From positions 930,001 through 994,000 of the forward strand of contig JAITYX010000101.1 in assembly GCA_021018815.1 (NCBI GenBank): a DNA stretch of 64,000 nt, read 5' to 3'. The stretch is from Talinum fruticosum. Lineage: Eukaryota > Streptophyta > Magnoliopsida > Caryophyllales > Talinaceae. A program made the translations under genes and the position numbers. Below the pieces are notes generated by a model. It searched no databases. It had not been told where the DNA came from and saw only the letters and a list, made by a program, of their open reading frames with translations. Shown piece by piece: positions 54,047-64,000 of the stretch; position 1 is the first letter of the stretch; each line of letters begins with the position of its first letter.

Positions 54047-55880
54047 ATGGCTCATCGTACTATAGAATTCGAAGAAGGAAGATCTCTTTTGAGGTCACTC
54101 AAGTTCAAAGGCTCAAACTTTGCACTTTGGAAGAAGTCGATTCAATGGTTCATCCGAGATCTTGATGAACGAGTGTGGAAGGTCATCACCGAGGGAAACT
54201 ATATTCCTACAAAGCAAGAAGGTAACCAAATAGTGGCAAAACTAAAGTCAAAATACACCACTCAAGAGAAGGAAAGGTACAGAAAGAACTTCGAGCTATA
54301 AACATCCTTTTATGTGCCATAGATGCTTCGGAGTATAATATTGTCTCGACTTGTGACACGGCTAAGGATGTGTGTGACACCTTGGTGACAACATATGTAG
54401 GAAAAAGCCGAGTGAGACAAACTAAGATCAACCAATACCTCTACAAGTATGAGCTATTCAAAATGGAAGATGCTTGAGAGCATCACCGAGATGTATATCC
54501 AATTTACAGAGATTGTTAATAATCTCAAATCTCTCGGTAAAAATATGCCTAATGAAGAATTTGAAAGATAACTTCGAGGAGCCTACCAAAAGGAAATGGG
54601 TCCAAAGATGACTTCAATAAAAGAAGAATATGACGTCAACAAATTGACGTTAGATGAGCCCATAGGAAAACCGAACTAATTGACGTTAGATGAGCCCATA
54701 GCTATATATCCAAGAGGAGGATTATGAGGATAGCCCAAGAAGGAACATTATAATAAAAGCACTGTGAAGAAGCTGAACTAAGTTCAAGTAGTTCCGACAC
54801 CCAATAGAGCAAATTGCAAACGACTTCAAGAAGATGATGAAGCATCGGATATTGAAAATGGAGCCTAATTCCGAGGTCCTTAGACAAGAAAGAAAAGGTG
54901 AACTCTCTCATCCTCTCAATTCATTTTCTACTAATTATTCGGGTGTTTTGAGTGTGGTAGCAAGAACACACCATCAACTTCGCCCGAGAAAGGAAGAGAG
55001 AGTACCAAAAGAAGAAGACCATCACTTATAGCGCGAATGAGTCAAAAGAAGAAGAAGACTCATTTGACTCGGACATAGAGGTGAGTCCAAGTGTCTAATA
55101 GCAATGACCGACTCGGACACGAAACCGAAACGAGAACAAGACTCGATGTTGAGGAAAATTATCCTCAAGAGGTAATCAATTACTATCTTATGTTTTTTAG
55201 GATAGATCCGGCAAAGTACATTTTTTCTTTAGAGGAAAAGTCCAACTCGATTCTTCCCTCTTTCAAGAAAAACCCGAGTCTCTTGAAATTGAGAACCATT
55301 TTCTGAAAAATGATCTAGAAAAACAGAGACTCGGTTTAAAGGTACTTGAGACTAACTCACATGATAATAAGGCCGAGTCCGAGTGCCTCGGATCCGAGAA
55401 TGAGATTTTAAAGAAAACGTCGGATGAGTCTTAGAAGTTGATTCTAAAACTCACTCAAGGTCCGGAAAAGCTTAATCTCCTTCTTAGTTCTCGGTGTGTT
55501 TCATTTTAGAAAGAAGGTTTGGGTTTTTATTCTTAAAAGGAGGATAACTCCTATAAAAGTCCTTTAAATAAGGATTCTCGAAAAATCTTTTTCAAAAATT
55601 ATGAGTCCAGTTCAACTCGAGACAGTGAGAAAGAGAACTGAGCTTAGAAAGGTTTATCAAGAGAAGTCTGCTAAGAGTTTTTACAAAAAAAGATTTTAAC
55701 AAACCCGAAACTCGGTTTTAAAAAGGAAGACTCAGAATCGGACCCTTCCAAAACTTACTCAAATTTGGGTTCCAAAATTTCCCTTCCTCCAAACCTAACC
55801 TTAGTAAGAATAGTTACTTGGGATTCGTTAGAGGAAACAAGAAGGGTTGATTTGTTTTCTTTTGCGGGTACACTACAACG
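54047..55880 (+). pseudogene. gag: Gag of F2 unit 2
   Basis: ATG at 54047 (MAHRTIEFEEG). SLKFKGSNFALWKKSIQWFI and VWKVITEGNYIPT lead to a frameshift/stop at about 54300; the core resumes out of frame (TYVGKSRVRQTKINQYL near 54390-54440). The zinc knuckle near 54945-54975 is frameshifted after CFECGS. NYPQEVINYYL and AKYIFSLEEKSNSIL near 55165-55260, then coiled-coil and basic tail in pieces to the SYLGFVRGN-like end. This unit keeps the gag start that unit 1 lost. Confidence 0.85.
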
Positions 55881-56295
55881 CAAAGGAAGACTCGAGTCCG
55901 ACCATCGGAAAGTGGTCGAATTTTAACTTGGTAAGTCGGAGATTTGGAAAAACACTCGGGTAAAAGTCTAGTCATCTCCTTGAAAATATCATTTTAGACA
56001 TCAATTAAGGTATGACTGACCTTACTTATCATTACATCAATTGGTATCTATAATTCTTCCGTTCAAAATTTCGTTCTCTCCTTGTTTATTTTTGATGAAA
56101 TGGATTAGGGGAGAGAATAATGAACTTTGTAGATTCATCTCGCTTAGGGGAGTTCAATGGTTTAGGCGGAGTGAATTTTAAAAAGTTTCACAAATTTAAA
56201 ATGCTCCTCGTGTCATTTTAATTATACTCGATAATTAAGATGAATTTCTTTGAGTCATTATTTAGTTTAATGCCTTTCATAAAAAAGGTGGAGAT
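55881..56295 (+). other. F2 3' tail, unit 2
   Basis: Same non-coding tail as unit 1, with TTAGGGGAG tracts near 56106 and 56146 and AAAAAAGGTGGAGAT (56281-56295) before LTR3. No ORF of note. Confidence 0.75.
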
Positions 56296-56949
56296 TAAAG
56301 ACTCAGGTATTGATCGACTAATCCCTTGAATGTGTTTTAATTTCATGCATTCATCTAAATTTAGGATAAAATAAGTAGCATCTTAAAAGAAATTAATTTA
56401 ACTAAGTCATATGCTTTATAATTCATCATTTCAATATGACTTATTCTTGGCTGAATTGAGACTCAAGTATATTAGAATTATCTTACTAAGATGGAGACTC
56501 GGAAAGTAGAATCTTAATGAAAAATGACAGATCGAGTAAGGTCGACCCACTGAAATCTCAAGTTCGACCTACTCGATCGAGACGCGAGACATTTAGTTTG
56601 CCTACGCTATTTGTTTAATCATGCTTAATCATAAAATGTCTAAGTAGCTCATGTGCCCATTATTATTAAATGATTTATTCATGAGTTTGGCACACCTGGA
56701 ACCGAGTATATTGACTATTAGACTTGAAATATTCCAGATTAATAGATTACGGTAATTAGTGATTAAATGTTTTATTTAGACTAATGCTTGATCTAATTAT
56801 GGACCAAAGTATATTTATACTTTGAGAACCATTGTGCTTAATGTTTTTATAGGTTTTTCTAATGTCAATTATCCGAAGAAAAGGGAAAAAGAAAAAGCTT
56901 ATGACCGTTAAAGCACTCGCCAAACAAAAGGCTCGAATTTCTAGAAAAG
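56296..56949 (+). repeat. F2 LTR3, cut by copy H
   Basis: First 654 bp of an F2 LTR (TAAAGACTCAGG start, one base changed), through the hairpin (near 56807-56826), stopping at AGAAAAG where copy H begins. The rest lies beyond the window, on the far side of H. AAAAG (56945-56949) is the expected TSD. Confidence 0.87.
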
Positions 56950-58546
56950 TGAAGGTTTGCTTGGGGAAAAATTGAATCACCCTAGAGGGGGTGAATAGGG
57001 TGGTTGAATATTTTTAGAAAATCAAACACTTTTGACCAAAGCACAGACAGAGGCAGATTCCGAGTCCGTAATGGGTCAAAAAGTATGTACTCGAAGCTGC
57101 AGTAAAGACTAAAGAAGCGAGATAAAGCTCAAACTTTGAATCATGTCCGAGTCTAGAATGTACTAAACACGTAAAGTACGTGGAAACCCTCCTGGGGCAG
57201 AAAACCACGGACCGTGCTAATCCAAGCACGAAGTCCAATCCACTATTTTGAGTCCATAAAATACAGTAGACTGACCGAACCCGAGTTGCTCCCTTAAACA
57301 ACTCCTTAAAAGTTTTTCCTAGACTCAGAAATTCCCTTATCTCGATCTAGTACTTCCTAGCCGAGATAACCCTTACAGCTAGGGACAACCGAGCTGAGTT
57401 AACCCTTACAGCTCAGTCAAGGGACCTTACTTAGAGAGTAAGAAAGAGAGTGTTTGTAACTAAGTACAAGACCTTACAACTCGGAATATAATGAATTACA
57501 GAGTGGGAGTTGTAAGTAGAAGATTGAGAATGAATACAATGACTTTTGCTCAAGTATATGTATTAACAATAGGTTCGGCAATCTTCAAGCCTTGAGAGTT
57601 GGCTTCTATTTATAGATGACCAGGCAAGCATAGCCGTTATCTCCATCTTCCGACCGGAGGTCCTTTGTGACCATTGTTAAGGATCTTCCGAGTCACTCGG
57701 AAAGTATCCGTTGAGATATGAACGTTGGACAACGGTTCTTGACTACTTTGGAAGTCCCAAAACCACTCGGCGGTGTCTTGAAAGATAAGGTGGAAACCAC
57801 CGTTTAGCTTGGTGTTGCAGATTTCTAGTTTTGGAAACAGCATAGCCCCGACGCAATCTTCCGGGGCTAGGTCGGAGATGGAAAAAGCCTTGTCTGCTGG
57901 TGATTTGACGTTTTGAAGCCAATTACTTTTGTAATTTAAAAAAGTGTATCCTCGTTTGAATAACCTACAAAAGTAAATCAAATTGGTTCTCAAAGTATAA
58001 AATACTTTGGTCCAAGATTAGACACAGATAATAATATAATTAAGATAATTAAATAACTAATTATCTAAGTTAGAAAAGGAATGGAATTTTCCGAGTCTAA
58101 TATCCATGAAACTCGAAATTCCATCCGAGTTAGTCTAAGCGAGAATCAAGTTACATAAAGAATATCGAGTGAAACAAACTTGATCTAGACTAAACATGGT
58201 TCAAACTAGAAGCGCCGACTATAACAGAATAAGACCCGTAATATGAAGTCGGACCTGAGTGCGGTTATGTGAATACTAGTCATTTGAACATGCAATAATT
58301 CTAAGTGATGAGAGACTCAAACTCGGGTGTAAGATAGTAAGTTCGGATATGCTTTCGAGTCTCACGAAGACAAGTAAGAATACATGAAATAAATGCTATA
58401 TCACTTACGAGAAAATACTATATCACTCGTAAAAGTTTCTAAGGTACAGAGAATGACTTGGAATCAAAACTCTATAAGTGAGAAAGTCTTATACCCGATT
58501 CCTTTGATAGAACTTCGAAATGTGTGGAGTAAAGTCCGAGTCTTCA
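56950..58546 (-). repeat. 3' LTR of copy H
   Basis: 1597 bp, TGAAGGTTTGCTTGG at left and GAGTCTTCA at right (plus strand). TATA box on the minus strand at 57606-57615; both hairpins present (near 58000 and 58090-58130). This is the most complete Fam1 LTR in the window. Confidence 0.92.
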
Positions 58547-59016
58547 ATCTCCCCTTTTGATGAAAGGCATTTCATACTTAGACGTAAACTTTGTTAGTGA
58601 TATAGATCTGTTTTTGTATACTTGCTCAAAAAATAATGCTAAGTAAAGCAAGCTTAAAGTATCGAATCATAAAGAATAGATACTCTTCAAATATCAATGA
58701 GATGATGCTAACTCGTAAATGTTTGCAATAAACAATAAACTCGGATAATTTTAAGGGAATGCATTAATTCATTGAAGTTAAAGAAAGTATATACATAGAA
58801 AGAGAGTGAGAAACTCCCCTAAACAAGACAACAAATTTTTTATATCTATATTTTCCTCCTTGTCGTTCAAAGAAAAACAACAAAAAATCGGAAGAATACA
58901 ATAAGTAGTACATATTTGATGTCCGGACAAAAAGATAAGTAAAAGAAAATAGAATTCCGGGAAGAAGAAGAAGTCTGGCAGACTTTGGAATTGTGACACA
59001 GGTGCATGGTGTCCGC
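58547..59016 (-). other. Post-env spacer with polypurine tracts (copy H)
   Basis: Minus-strand purine tract AAAAGGGGAGAT next to the LTR (58547-58558) and GTTTAGGGGAGTTT (58811-58824). A third, worn one lies near 58850 (AAGGAGGAAAAT). AT-rich, no coding sequence. Confidence 0.75.
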
Positions 59017-60630
59017 CTAAGAAGGAGAGGGGTTGTCTCGAGTGGAGGAGGAAGGGCGAGAGGTACGCCGGCGCCGGTAGGATCTTGACGATGTGCTTGA
59101 GTGCGGCGGAGGGAGGGCGGGGATCGCCGTCAAGGGCTCGGCTCCGAGTGGCCGACCCGGAACGAGAGGATCCGAGAGGTTCCTTCCTGTGGACCTCGGT
59201 AGCTGGAGGGGTCCGCTCAATCCGACCCGCTGCAGCTTCTTCTTGTGCAGCTAGGTCTTCGACTCACTCGGATCGTTGTCCGAGCCGAGTACTTCCAGTC
59301 GAGCTTGAGGAGCTTTTTGACCCTCAGCTGTCCCTCCTTCTTCTTCTTTTGTTCCGCCCTTGCCCGAAGGAGCTGCCTCAGCCGCGAGCTTCTCAGCATC
59401 TGCTTCTTCTTGTTCTTCTTCTCCGTCCTCCTTGCTTTCCGAGGAGGTCTTGGCCGGGCTCAAGCTTCGGATGTGTCCGAGTCGCCATGGTCCCGAGCTG
59501 CCTTGGACCTTCTCTCCTGGAGGAGCTCGATCAGCTCCTTCTGCTCCTTCACCAAAGCCTTCATCTCAAGGAGCACTTCTTGCTGCTCTCGGATCCGAGA
59601 TTGGGCTGTCTTTTGGTCGATGGCCATGGACCGATAGAAAGTCTTGAATGACCAAAACATGTCCCTGAATTCCAAGGACACAGAGTTGATTTTGTCCAAG
59701 AAACCGGAGGACAAAATGGAGGAGAGAGACTTAGAAACACCTGATGTGGAAGCACCACCATGTGGTGCGAGAGAGAGAAAAGGGGCTTCTTTCCGAGTCC
59801 GACGCGAAGAAGGTGGCCTCGGCTACGAGTCGTGTACCCGGATACCAGGTTGAGTTTCCTGGTACTGCACCCTGAAGTTCCTTTTGCCGACAACAACGAC
59901 GACCTTAGAAACAGCGTTTGGGTCCGGGGAGAGGAACTTTGAATTGTTTGAATACAAGGGTGAGAAGAGCACCAAAAGGAAGAGGGGTGTTCTTCTTATT
60001 TTGGAGTTGAGCTGGCACAACTGCCATTTGCTCGATGATAGAGGGGAAGAGGTCTACTTCGTAGCCCTCAAGAATGTCAAAAAGAGCTTTTAAATGCTTG
60101 GAGTTGGGGTTCTCCTCGCTGGAATGCTAAGAGAAGAAAGCTCTCATCAGCAAGAAGCACGAAGGCGTGCTTCGACTTCGAGCTGAGTCACCGAAAAATT
60201 TTTGCGTGACTCAGGAAACTCTTTGCGTATTTTTCAAAGAAGTCGTCAGCGACTTCAGTGAAAGGAATGGGATTGCTGTTCAAGAAGAGAGAGGAGACAT
60301 TGAACAAGCGATGGAGAAGGGAGGTGTTTATACGAACGGTTATGTTCAAAACCCTAGAGGTTAGCACACCTTCGTAGCTTGTCGGATGAGTGTAGAACTC
60401 GGAGACGAGTTCGGGATAAATGAACTCACTGAAATAAAGAAAATTATAAACACCGGTGGTTTGGATGTGTGGCAACCATGAAAATTTTGTGGTTGGGAAG
60501 AACTTTTCGTCCAAGCACAAGATGCTCGGGTGACACCGAGTTTGGAGGATGAAGAGCCTTCTTGGCTTTTTGTGCGTGGCTTCTTCGAGGAAGAGCCAAG
60601 AAAGTCGGGATGAGTACCTCTCTTAGGCAT
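59017..60630 (-). pseudogene. Env-like (additional ORF), Fam1 copy H
   Basis: ATG at 60630 (MPKRGTHPDFLGSSSKKPRTKSQ). In order: N-terminal KKPRTK basic run; FFPTTKFSWLPHIQTTGVYNFLYFSEFIYPELVSEFY and ILLHRLFNVSSLFLNSNPIPF..VADDFFEKYA (60188-60520); ALFDILEGYEVDLFPSIIEQM and LTLVFKQFKVPLP (about 59920-60080); a coiled coil MKALVKEQKELIELLQERRS (59460-59714); an acidic Glu/Ala tail (59251-59463); and a Pro/Ser/Arg-rich end with stop near 59017. Length would be near 530 residues; five or so frame changes break it. The plan is globular domain, coiled coil, acidic tail, with no evident membrane span. Confidence 0.8.
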
Positions 60631-61288
60631 TTTGAAGGAGAAAAGAGAGAAGTGAAACTTTGAGAGATAGTAGAAGAGTGTAGGTCGACGAGAGTGAAAG
60701 AAAAAGAGTAGAAGAAAGAGTTGAGAGCAATCGAGCTTACTTTAGATGAGCTTCACGTCGCTTGAAAATGTCCGAAGTCACCTGTAGACATACGGAGCTT
60801 GTGCGAGAAGTTTTGGTTTTGAGAGAGAGAGAGTAAATGAAATGTAAAGTAGCGAGACAAAGGAGAATAAGCAGTATTTATAGAAAAAATAATCGTCCTT
60901 CAACGCAATGCTATTTATATATCCGCTCCGACTCAACTCTTTCATCAGTCACCTTAGACCGGTGTGACGGTTCTCTTCTCAACGGTTAAAATTCTAGCGG
61001 TTTGACTTCCAACGGCTAGATGTCCGATCACGACGAGCGAGAGAGAGAAAAAGATTTTGAATATAAATTTTGAAATTCTCCACTTATCTAGATATGATTC
61101 CGGAGATTTGATGTCCACTTTTCTCAACGTCGGAGTTTGACTCGGATAAGTTTTCCGAGTGACTCGAAACTAAAAGTAAATAATAACTATCAGCTCAGTA
61201 TCACAAAATCAACTGAACAAATGGTTATCAATGATTTGAACGCACATAACACATAATCATGCAATGAAAATTTTCAGATTAGAAGGCA
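60631..61288 (-). promoter_or_regulatory. Pol to env-like spacer with internal TATA promoter (copy H)
   Basis: Minus strand: GTCACACCGGTC at 60957-60968, TATA box CTATAAATAC at 60874-60883, plus a second TATATAAATAG at 60911-60921 within an ~18 bp insertion unique to this copy. MYB-type TCCAACGGCT on the plus strand at 61008-61017 and AACGG near 60981. GTAAGC donor-like site near 60740; ATG is 244 bp from the first TATA box. Confidence 0.62.
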
Positions 61289-61920
61289 CATAATTATGCA
61301 TTTAACATTCCAAGTTCATTCCTAATAAAACAAAACTGATCCTCACCAAGAGGCTTAGTAAAGATATCAGCTAATTAAAGATTAGTAGGAATGAATTCAA
61401 GTTTGATATCACCTTTCTCGGAATGGTCTCTTAAGAAATGACACCTGACCTCAATGTGTTTTGTTTTTGAGTGCCGAGCCGGATTTTTGGTGATGCTGAT
61501 TGCACTTTGATTATCGCACTTGATTAGAACTCATTTGAAAGCAAGTCCAAGATCTCTCAAGTGTTGCTTTAACCATAGAATCCGTGCACAGCATGCTCCG
61601 GCTGCAATATACTCAGCTTCAGCAGTTGATAGAGCTACCGAGTTTTGTTTCTTTGAGTGCCAAGATATTAAGGATTGACCCAGAAATTGGCATGCTCCCG
61701 AAGTGCTCTTTCTATCAACTTTATATCCAGGTGAGAGTCGGTTCGAGTATCCAGTGAGAGTCGGTTCCGAGTCTCTTGAGTACCATAGACCTAAGTTCTC
61801 GAGTCCCCGCAAGATATCTCGAATATTCTCTTCACCTGCAAGTGAGATGTGATTCTTTTGGATTAGCTTGGAATCTTGCACATAAACATACACCGAACAT
61901 TATATCCGGCAGGCTAGAAG
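61289..61920 (-). pseudogene. RNase H and pol C-terminus, copy H
   Basis: Frame 61531-61893 reads GTRELRS-equivalent, LTGYSNRL, KVDRKSTSGACQFLGQSLISWHSKKQNSVALST followed by AEAEYIAAGACCARILWLKQHL, an almost canonical copia RNase H middle. The C-terminal FIRNELGM is at 61300-61330 in another frame. The conserved Asp of GYSDAD is lost by an indel that duplicated a ~20 bp TCGGTTC-containing stretch near 61730-61770. Confidence 0.9.
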
Positions 61921-62830
61921 TAAGATACAGCAAGGATCCAATCATACCTCGATAGAGTTTATGATCTATTGCTTTACCTTTCTCGTCCGAGTCAAGTTTT
62001 ATACTCGCTACTCATGGGTGTAGATGCGTGCTTTGCATCTTGGAGTTTGTATTTCTTCAAGCAACTCCTGGGTATACTTTGATTGATGGATATAGATTCC
62101 ATATTTGTCTTGTTTGATTTGTAGACCAAGGAAGAAATTGAGTTCTCCCATTATACTCATTTGAAATTCCTAACTCATTAACTCGGAAAATTCTCGGCAC
62201 GTAATTTCATTAGTTGCTCCAAAAATTATATCATCAACATCGATCCGAACAATAAGGAAATCCTTCCCTTGGTTTTTATAAAGAGAGTCTTATCGATGTG
62301 ACCTCTTCTAAAATCATTTTGAACCAAGAAATTGCTCGAGTCTTTCATACCAAACTCTGGGAGCTTGTTTAAGACCATAAAGAGCTTTTTGAAGTTTGAA
62401 AACATGATTTGGAAATTCTGTGTTTTCAAAACCAGGAGGTTGCTCGACATAGACTTCCTCTTCAATAAAACCACTGAGAAATGCACACTTAACATCCATT
62501 TGATATAATTTGATATTCGTGCTAGATGCAAATGCCAATAGAATTCTAATGGCTTCAATTCGGCAACAAGTGCAAAGGTTTCCCCACAATCAATCCCTTC
62601 TTCTTGATTGTAACCTTGAGCCACAAGTCTAGCCTTATCTCCGACTACAAACCCACCTTCATCCAGTTTGTTCTTGAAAACCCATTTGGTTCCTATGACT
62701 GGGTGGTCAAAAGGTCGTTTGGTCGAGTCCGGACTTGGTTTCTTTCGAATTGATTGAGTTCCTCTTGCATGGCCTCTACCCATTCAGGTTCATTTAGGGC
62801 CTCTAGTGCATTTTTGGGTTCGAGTTAATG
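61921..62830 (-). pseudogene. Reverse transcriptase, copy H
   Basis: Frames 62314-62589 and 62226-62783 hold [73 protein letters not shown] and LKQAPRVWYERL. At 62230-62241 the active site reads Asp-Val-Asp-Asp where YVDD is expected: Tyr is replaced by Asp. That and a frameshift near 62560 make it inactive. C-terminal blocks (FFLGLQIKQDKYGIY near 62100) follow. Confidence 0.9.
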
Positions 62831-63480
62831 AAATGAATGCAGTGAATGCACATAGATTTTAAAGAGAGGAACGAGTTCTTACTCCACTGTTGATATCGGA
62901 TAATATGTTCTCTAGTGGATGACAAGAAGCGTACTTGAAAGCTCTATCTCGATTCACAAGATTTGTGGGCTGAACTGGTAGATCTTCATAAGCTTGTTCC
63001 GAGTGATCTTCTTCATTCCGATCAAGCTCTTGAATTGTCTTATTCTCGAGTCACTTCGTTACGAGTGACCTCATTCCGAGCTGGTTGAGTTTGAATCTTG
63101 GCGATTCATGTTCATCACTCGTCATCATCTCTATTGAGCTTCGGATCCGAGTATGAAGACGCACTTGGTTTTTCCTGTTCAAGCTCATCAAACACAACGT
63201 GGATGCTTTCTTCCACTTTGTTAGTTCTCTTATTGAAAATGCGATAAGCTTTACTATAAGAAGAATAACCCAGAAAAATACCTTCATCTAACCAAGCATC
63301 AAACTTGGTCAGTGATCCTTACCATTGTTGTGAACTAAACATTTGCATCCAAAAGGCTTGAAATATGAAATATTGCGTTTCTTCCCTTTGTAGAGCTTAT
63401 AAGGTGTTTTCTTTAGTATGGGTCCGATGAGGCATCTGTTCAAAGTGTAGTTGGTCTGTGTTGACTGCCTCAGCCCAGTA
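62831..63480 (-). pseudogene. Integrase C-terminus and linker to RT, copy H
   Basis: KKRNISYFKPFGCKCLVHNNG near 63330-63390, KFDAWLDEGIFLGYSS in the frame adjoining 63051-63287, then an acidic Ser/Glu linker to about 62830 with ENILSDINSGVRTRSSL near 62880. Collinear with copy B 9404-10060. Confidence 0.85.
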
Positions 63481-64000
63481 AATAGTAAGGTAGATCATGC
63501 TCAATCATCATTGTCCTCGCTATTTCTTCAAGAGTTCTGTTCTTTCTCTACACTACTCCATTTTGTTGAGGAGTTCGGGCGTTGAGAAGTTGTGAGAGAT
63601 TCCATTCTTGTCACAAAACTCGAGAATTCCGAGTAGTCAAACTCTCTTCCATGGTCGGTTCGATTCTCTCGAATTTGAGTCCGAGACTCAACTTGGATTT
63701 TTTGCAGAGCTTGCTGAACTCCTTGAATGCTTCATTTTTTTGCTTAAGAAAACACACCCGGGTAAATCGTGAATAATCATCAATATAACATGTATGATTT
63801 ACCTCCGAGACTCTTAACTAGGATTTCACCACATAAATCCATATGCAGCAGTTGAAGCACTTTGGATGTGGAAACTGTCTTCAAGGATTTGAATGAAGAT
63901 ATGACTTGTTTCCCTCTTGTGCATGCTTCATAAACTTTATCTTTCTCAAAAGAACGGTTAGGTAAACCTCTAACCAAACCATGAGATGCCAATTTCTTGA
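63481..64000 (-). pseudogene. Integrase zinc domain and catalytic core, copy H
   Basis: From the window edge, frame 63780-63992 reads ASHGLVRGLPNRSFEKDKVYEACTRGKQ; the first Cys of the CEAC pair is Tyr. HMDLCGEILVKSLGGKSY carries the first catalytic Asp; DYSRFTRVCFLKQK, TDHGREFDYSEF and NGVV.RK continue in shifted frames to 63530. The second and third acidic positions can be placed near 63655 and 63548. Upstream protease and gag lie outside the window. Confidence 0.85.

Larger units (their letters stand above)
28917..56949 (+). mobile_element. F2 gag-only copia element in tandem (three LTRs, two gag units), with nested insertions
   Basis: Own sequence: LTR1 28917-30463, PBS stub 30464-30472, gag unit 1 47226-48945, tail to 49366, LTR2 49367-50922, PBS, gag unit 2 54047-55880, tail to 56295, LTR3 56296-56949 (cut by copy H). 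Both units pass straight from the gag C-terminus to the same non-coding tail, with no protease, integrase, RT, RNase H or env-like sequence. The shared deletion shows a heritable gag-only family. The LTR end (CACCCTATTCACC...AGAGCATACCTTCA) and PBS match Fam1, its likely helper. Insertions: copy F, a Tekay-like solo LTR (50936-53997) and copy H. Confidence 0.82.
56950..64000 (-). mobile_element. Fam1 copy H, minus-strand copia element, incomplete at window edge
   Basis: Reads leftward: integrase (from the window edge), RT, RNase H, internal promoter, env-like, purine tracts, 3' LTR (56950-58546). It inserted into F2 LTR3. No nested insertion within the visible part. Less rearranged than copies A, B and F, but still with stops, frameshifts and a changed RT active site. 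Its gag, PBS and 5' LTR are outside the window. Confidence 0.88.

Overview
This 64 kb window is plant nuclear DNA built almost wholly from nested, degraded LTR retrotransposons; I see no host gene, tRNA or rRNA. The evidence is repeated LTRs with TG...CA ends, 5-bp target-site duplications (TSDs), primer-binding sites of the plant initiator-Met tRNA type (TGGTATC...), and Ty1-copia and Ty3-gypsy proteins interrupted by stops, frameshifts and other elements. A flowering plant is likely; the species cannot be named from this sequence.

Four families account for most of it. (1) 'Fam1' is a Ty1-copia element of Sirevirus type: LTR about 1.55 kb, gag, protease, integrase, RT, RNase H, then an extra env-like gene and several polypurine tracts. 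(2) 'F2' is a gag-only derivative sharing the LTR end and PBS of Fam1 but lacking everything from protease through env-like. (3) 'T' is a Ty3-gypsy-related non-autonomous family with 1.26-1.30 kb LTRs. One T element carries gag, another carries protease plus an unknown ORF, and none carries RT or integrase. (4) Two long solo LTRs resemble chromovirus (Tekay/Del-like) LTRs with a GC-rich leader.

Layout. 1-25465: plus-strand Fam1 copies A and B share one LTR (3895-5446) and lie inside the 3' end of an older copy C. Copy A is broken by a solo T LTR (214-1494). Copy B is broken by a solo Fam1 LTR in integrase (8291-9305) and by an 8.3 kb tandem T array in RT (10581-18862: LTR-internal-LTR-internal-LTR with one TSD). 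25466-28916: older remnants, including a tandem repeat and a coiled-coil ORF relic. 28917-56949: a tandem F2 array (LTR-gag-LTR-gag-LTR). Its first gag is split by a minus-strand Fam1 element (30473-47225), which itself holds a young gag-bearing T element (32022-36698) and a Tekay-like solo LTR (42887-46274) that contains a solo T LTR (43571-44874). Its second unit holds another Tekay-like solo LTR (50936-53997). 56950-64000: a second minus-strand Fam1 element inserted in the third F2 LTR and running off the window.

The most interesting points are three independent shared-LTR tandem arrays; a conserved internal promoter (GTCACACCGGTC box, TATA box, candidate leader intron) in front of the env-like gene in all four Fam1 copies; the gag-only F2 and split-function T families, which look like parasites needing proteins supplied by others; and two hairpins conserved in the LTRs of Fam1 and F2.
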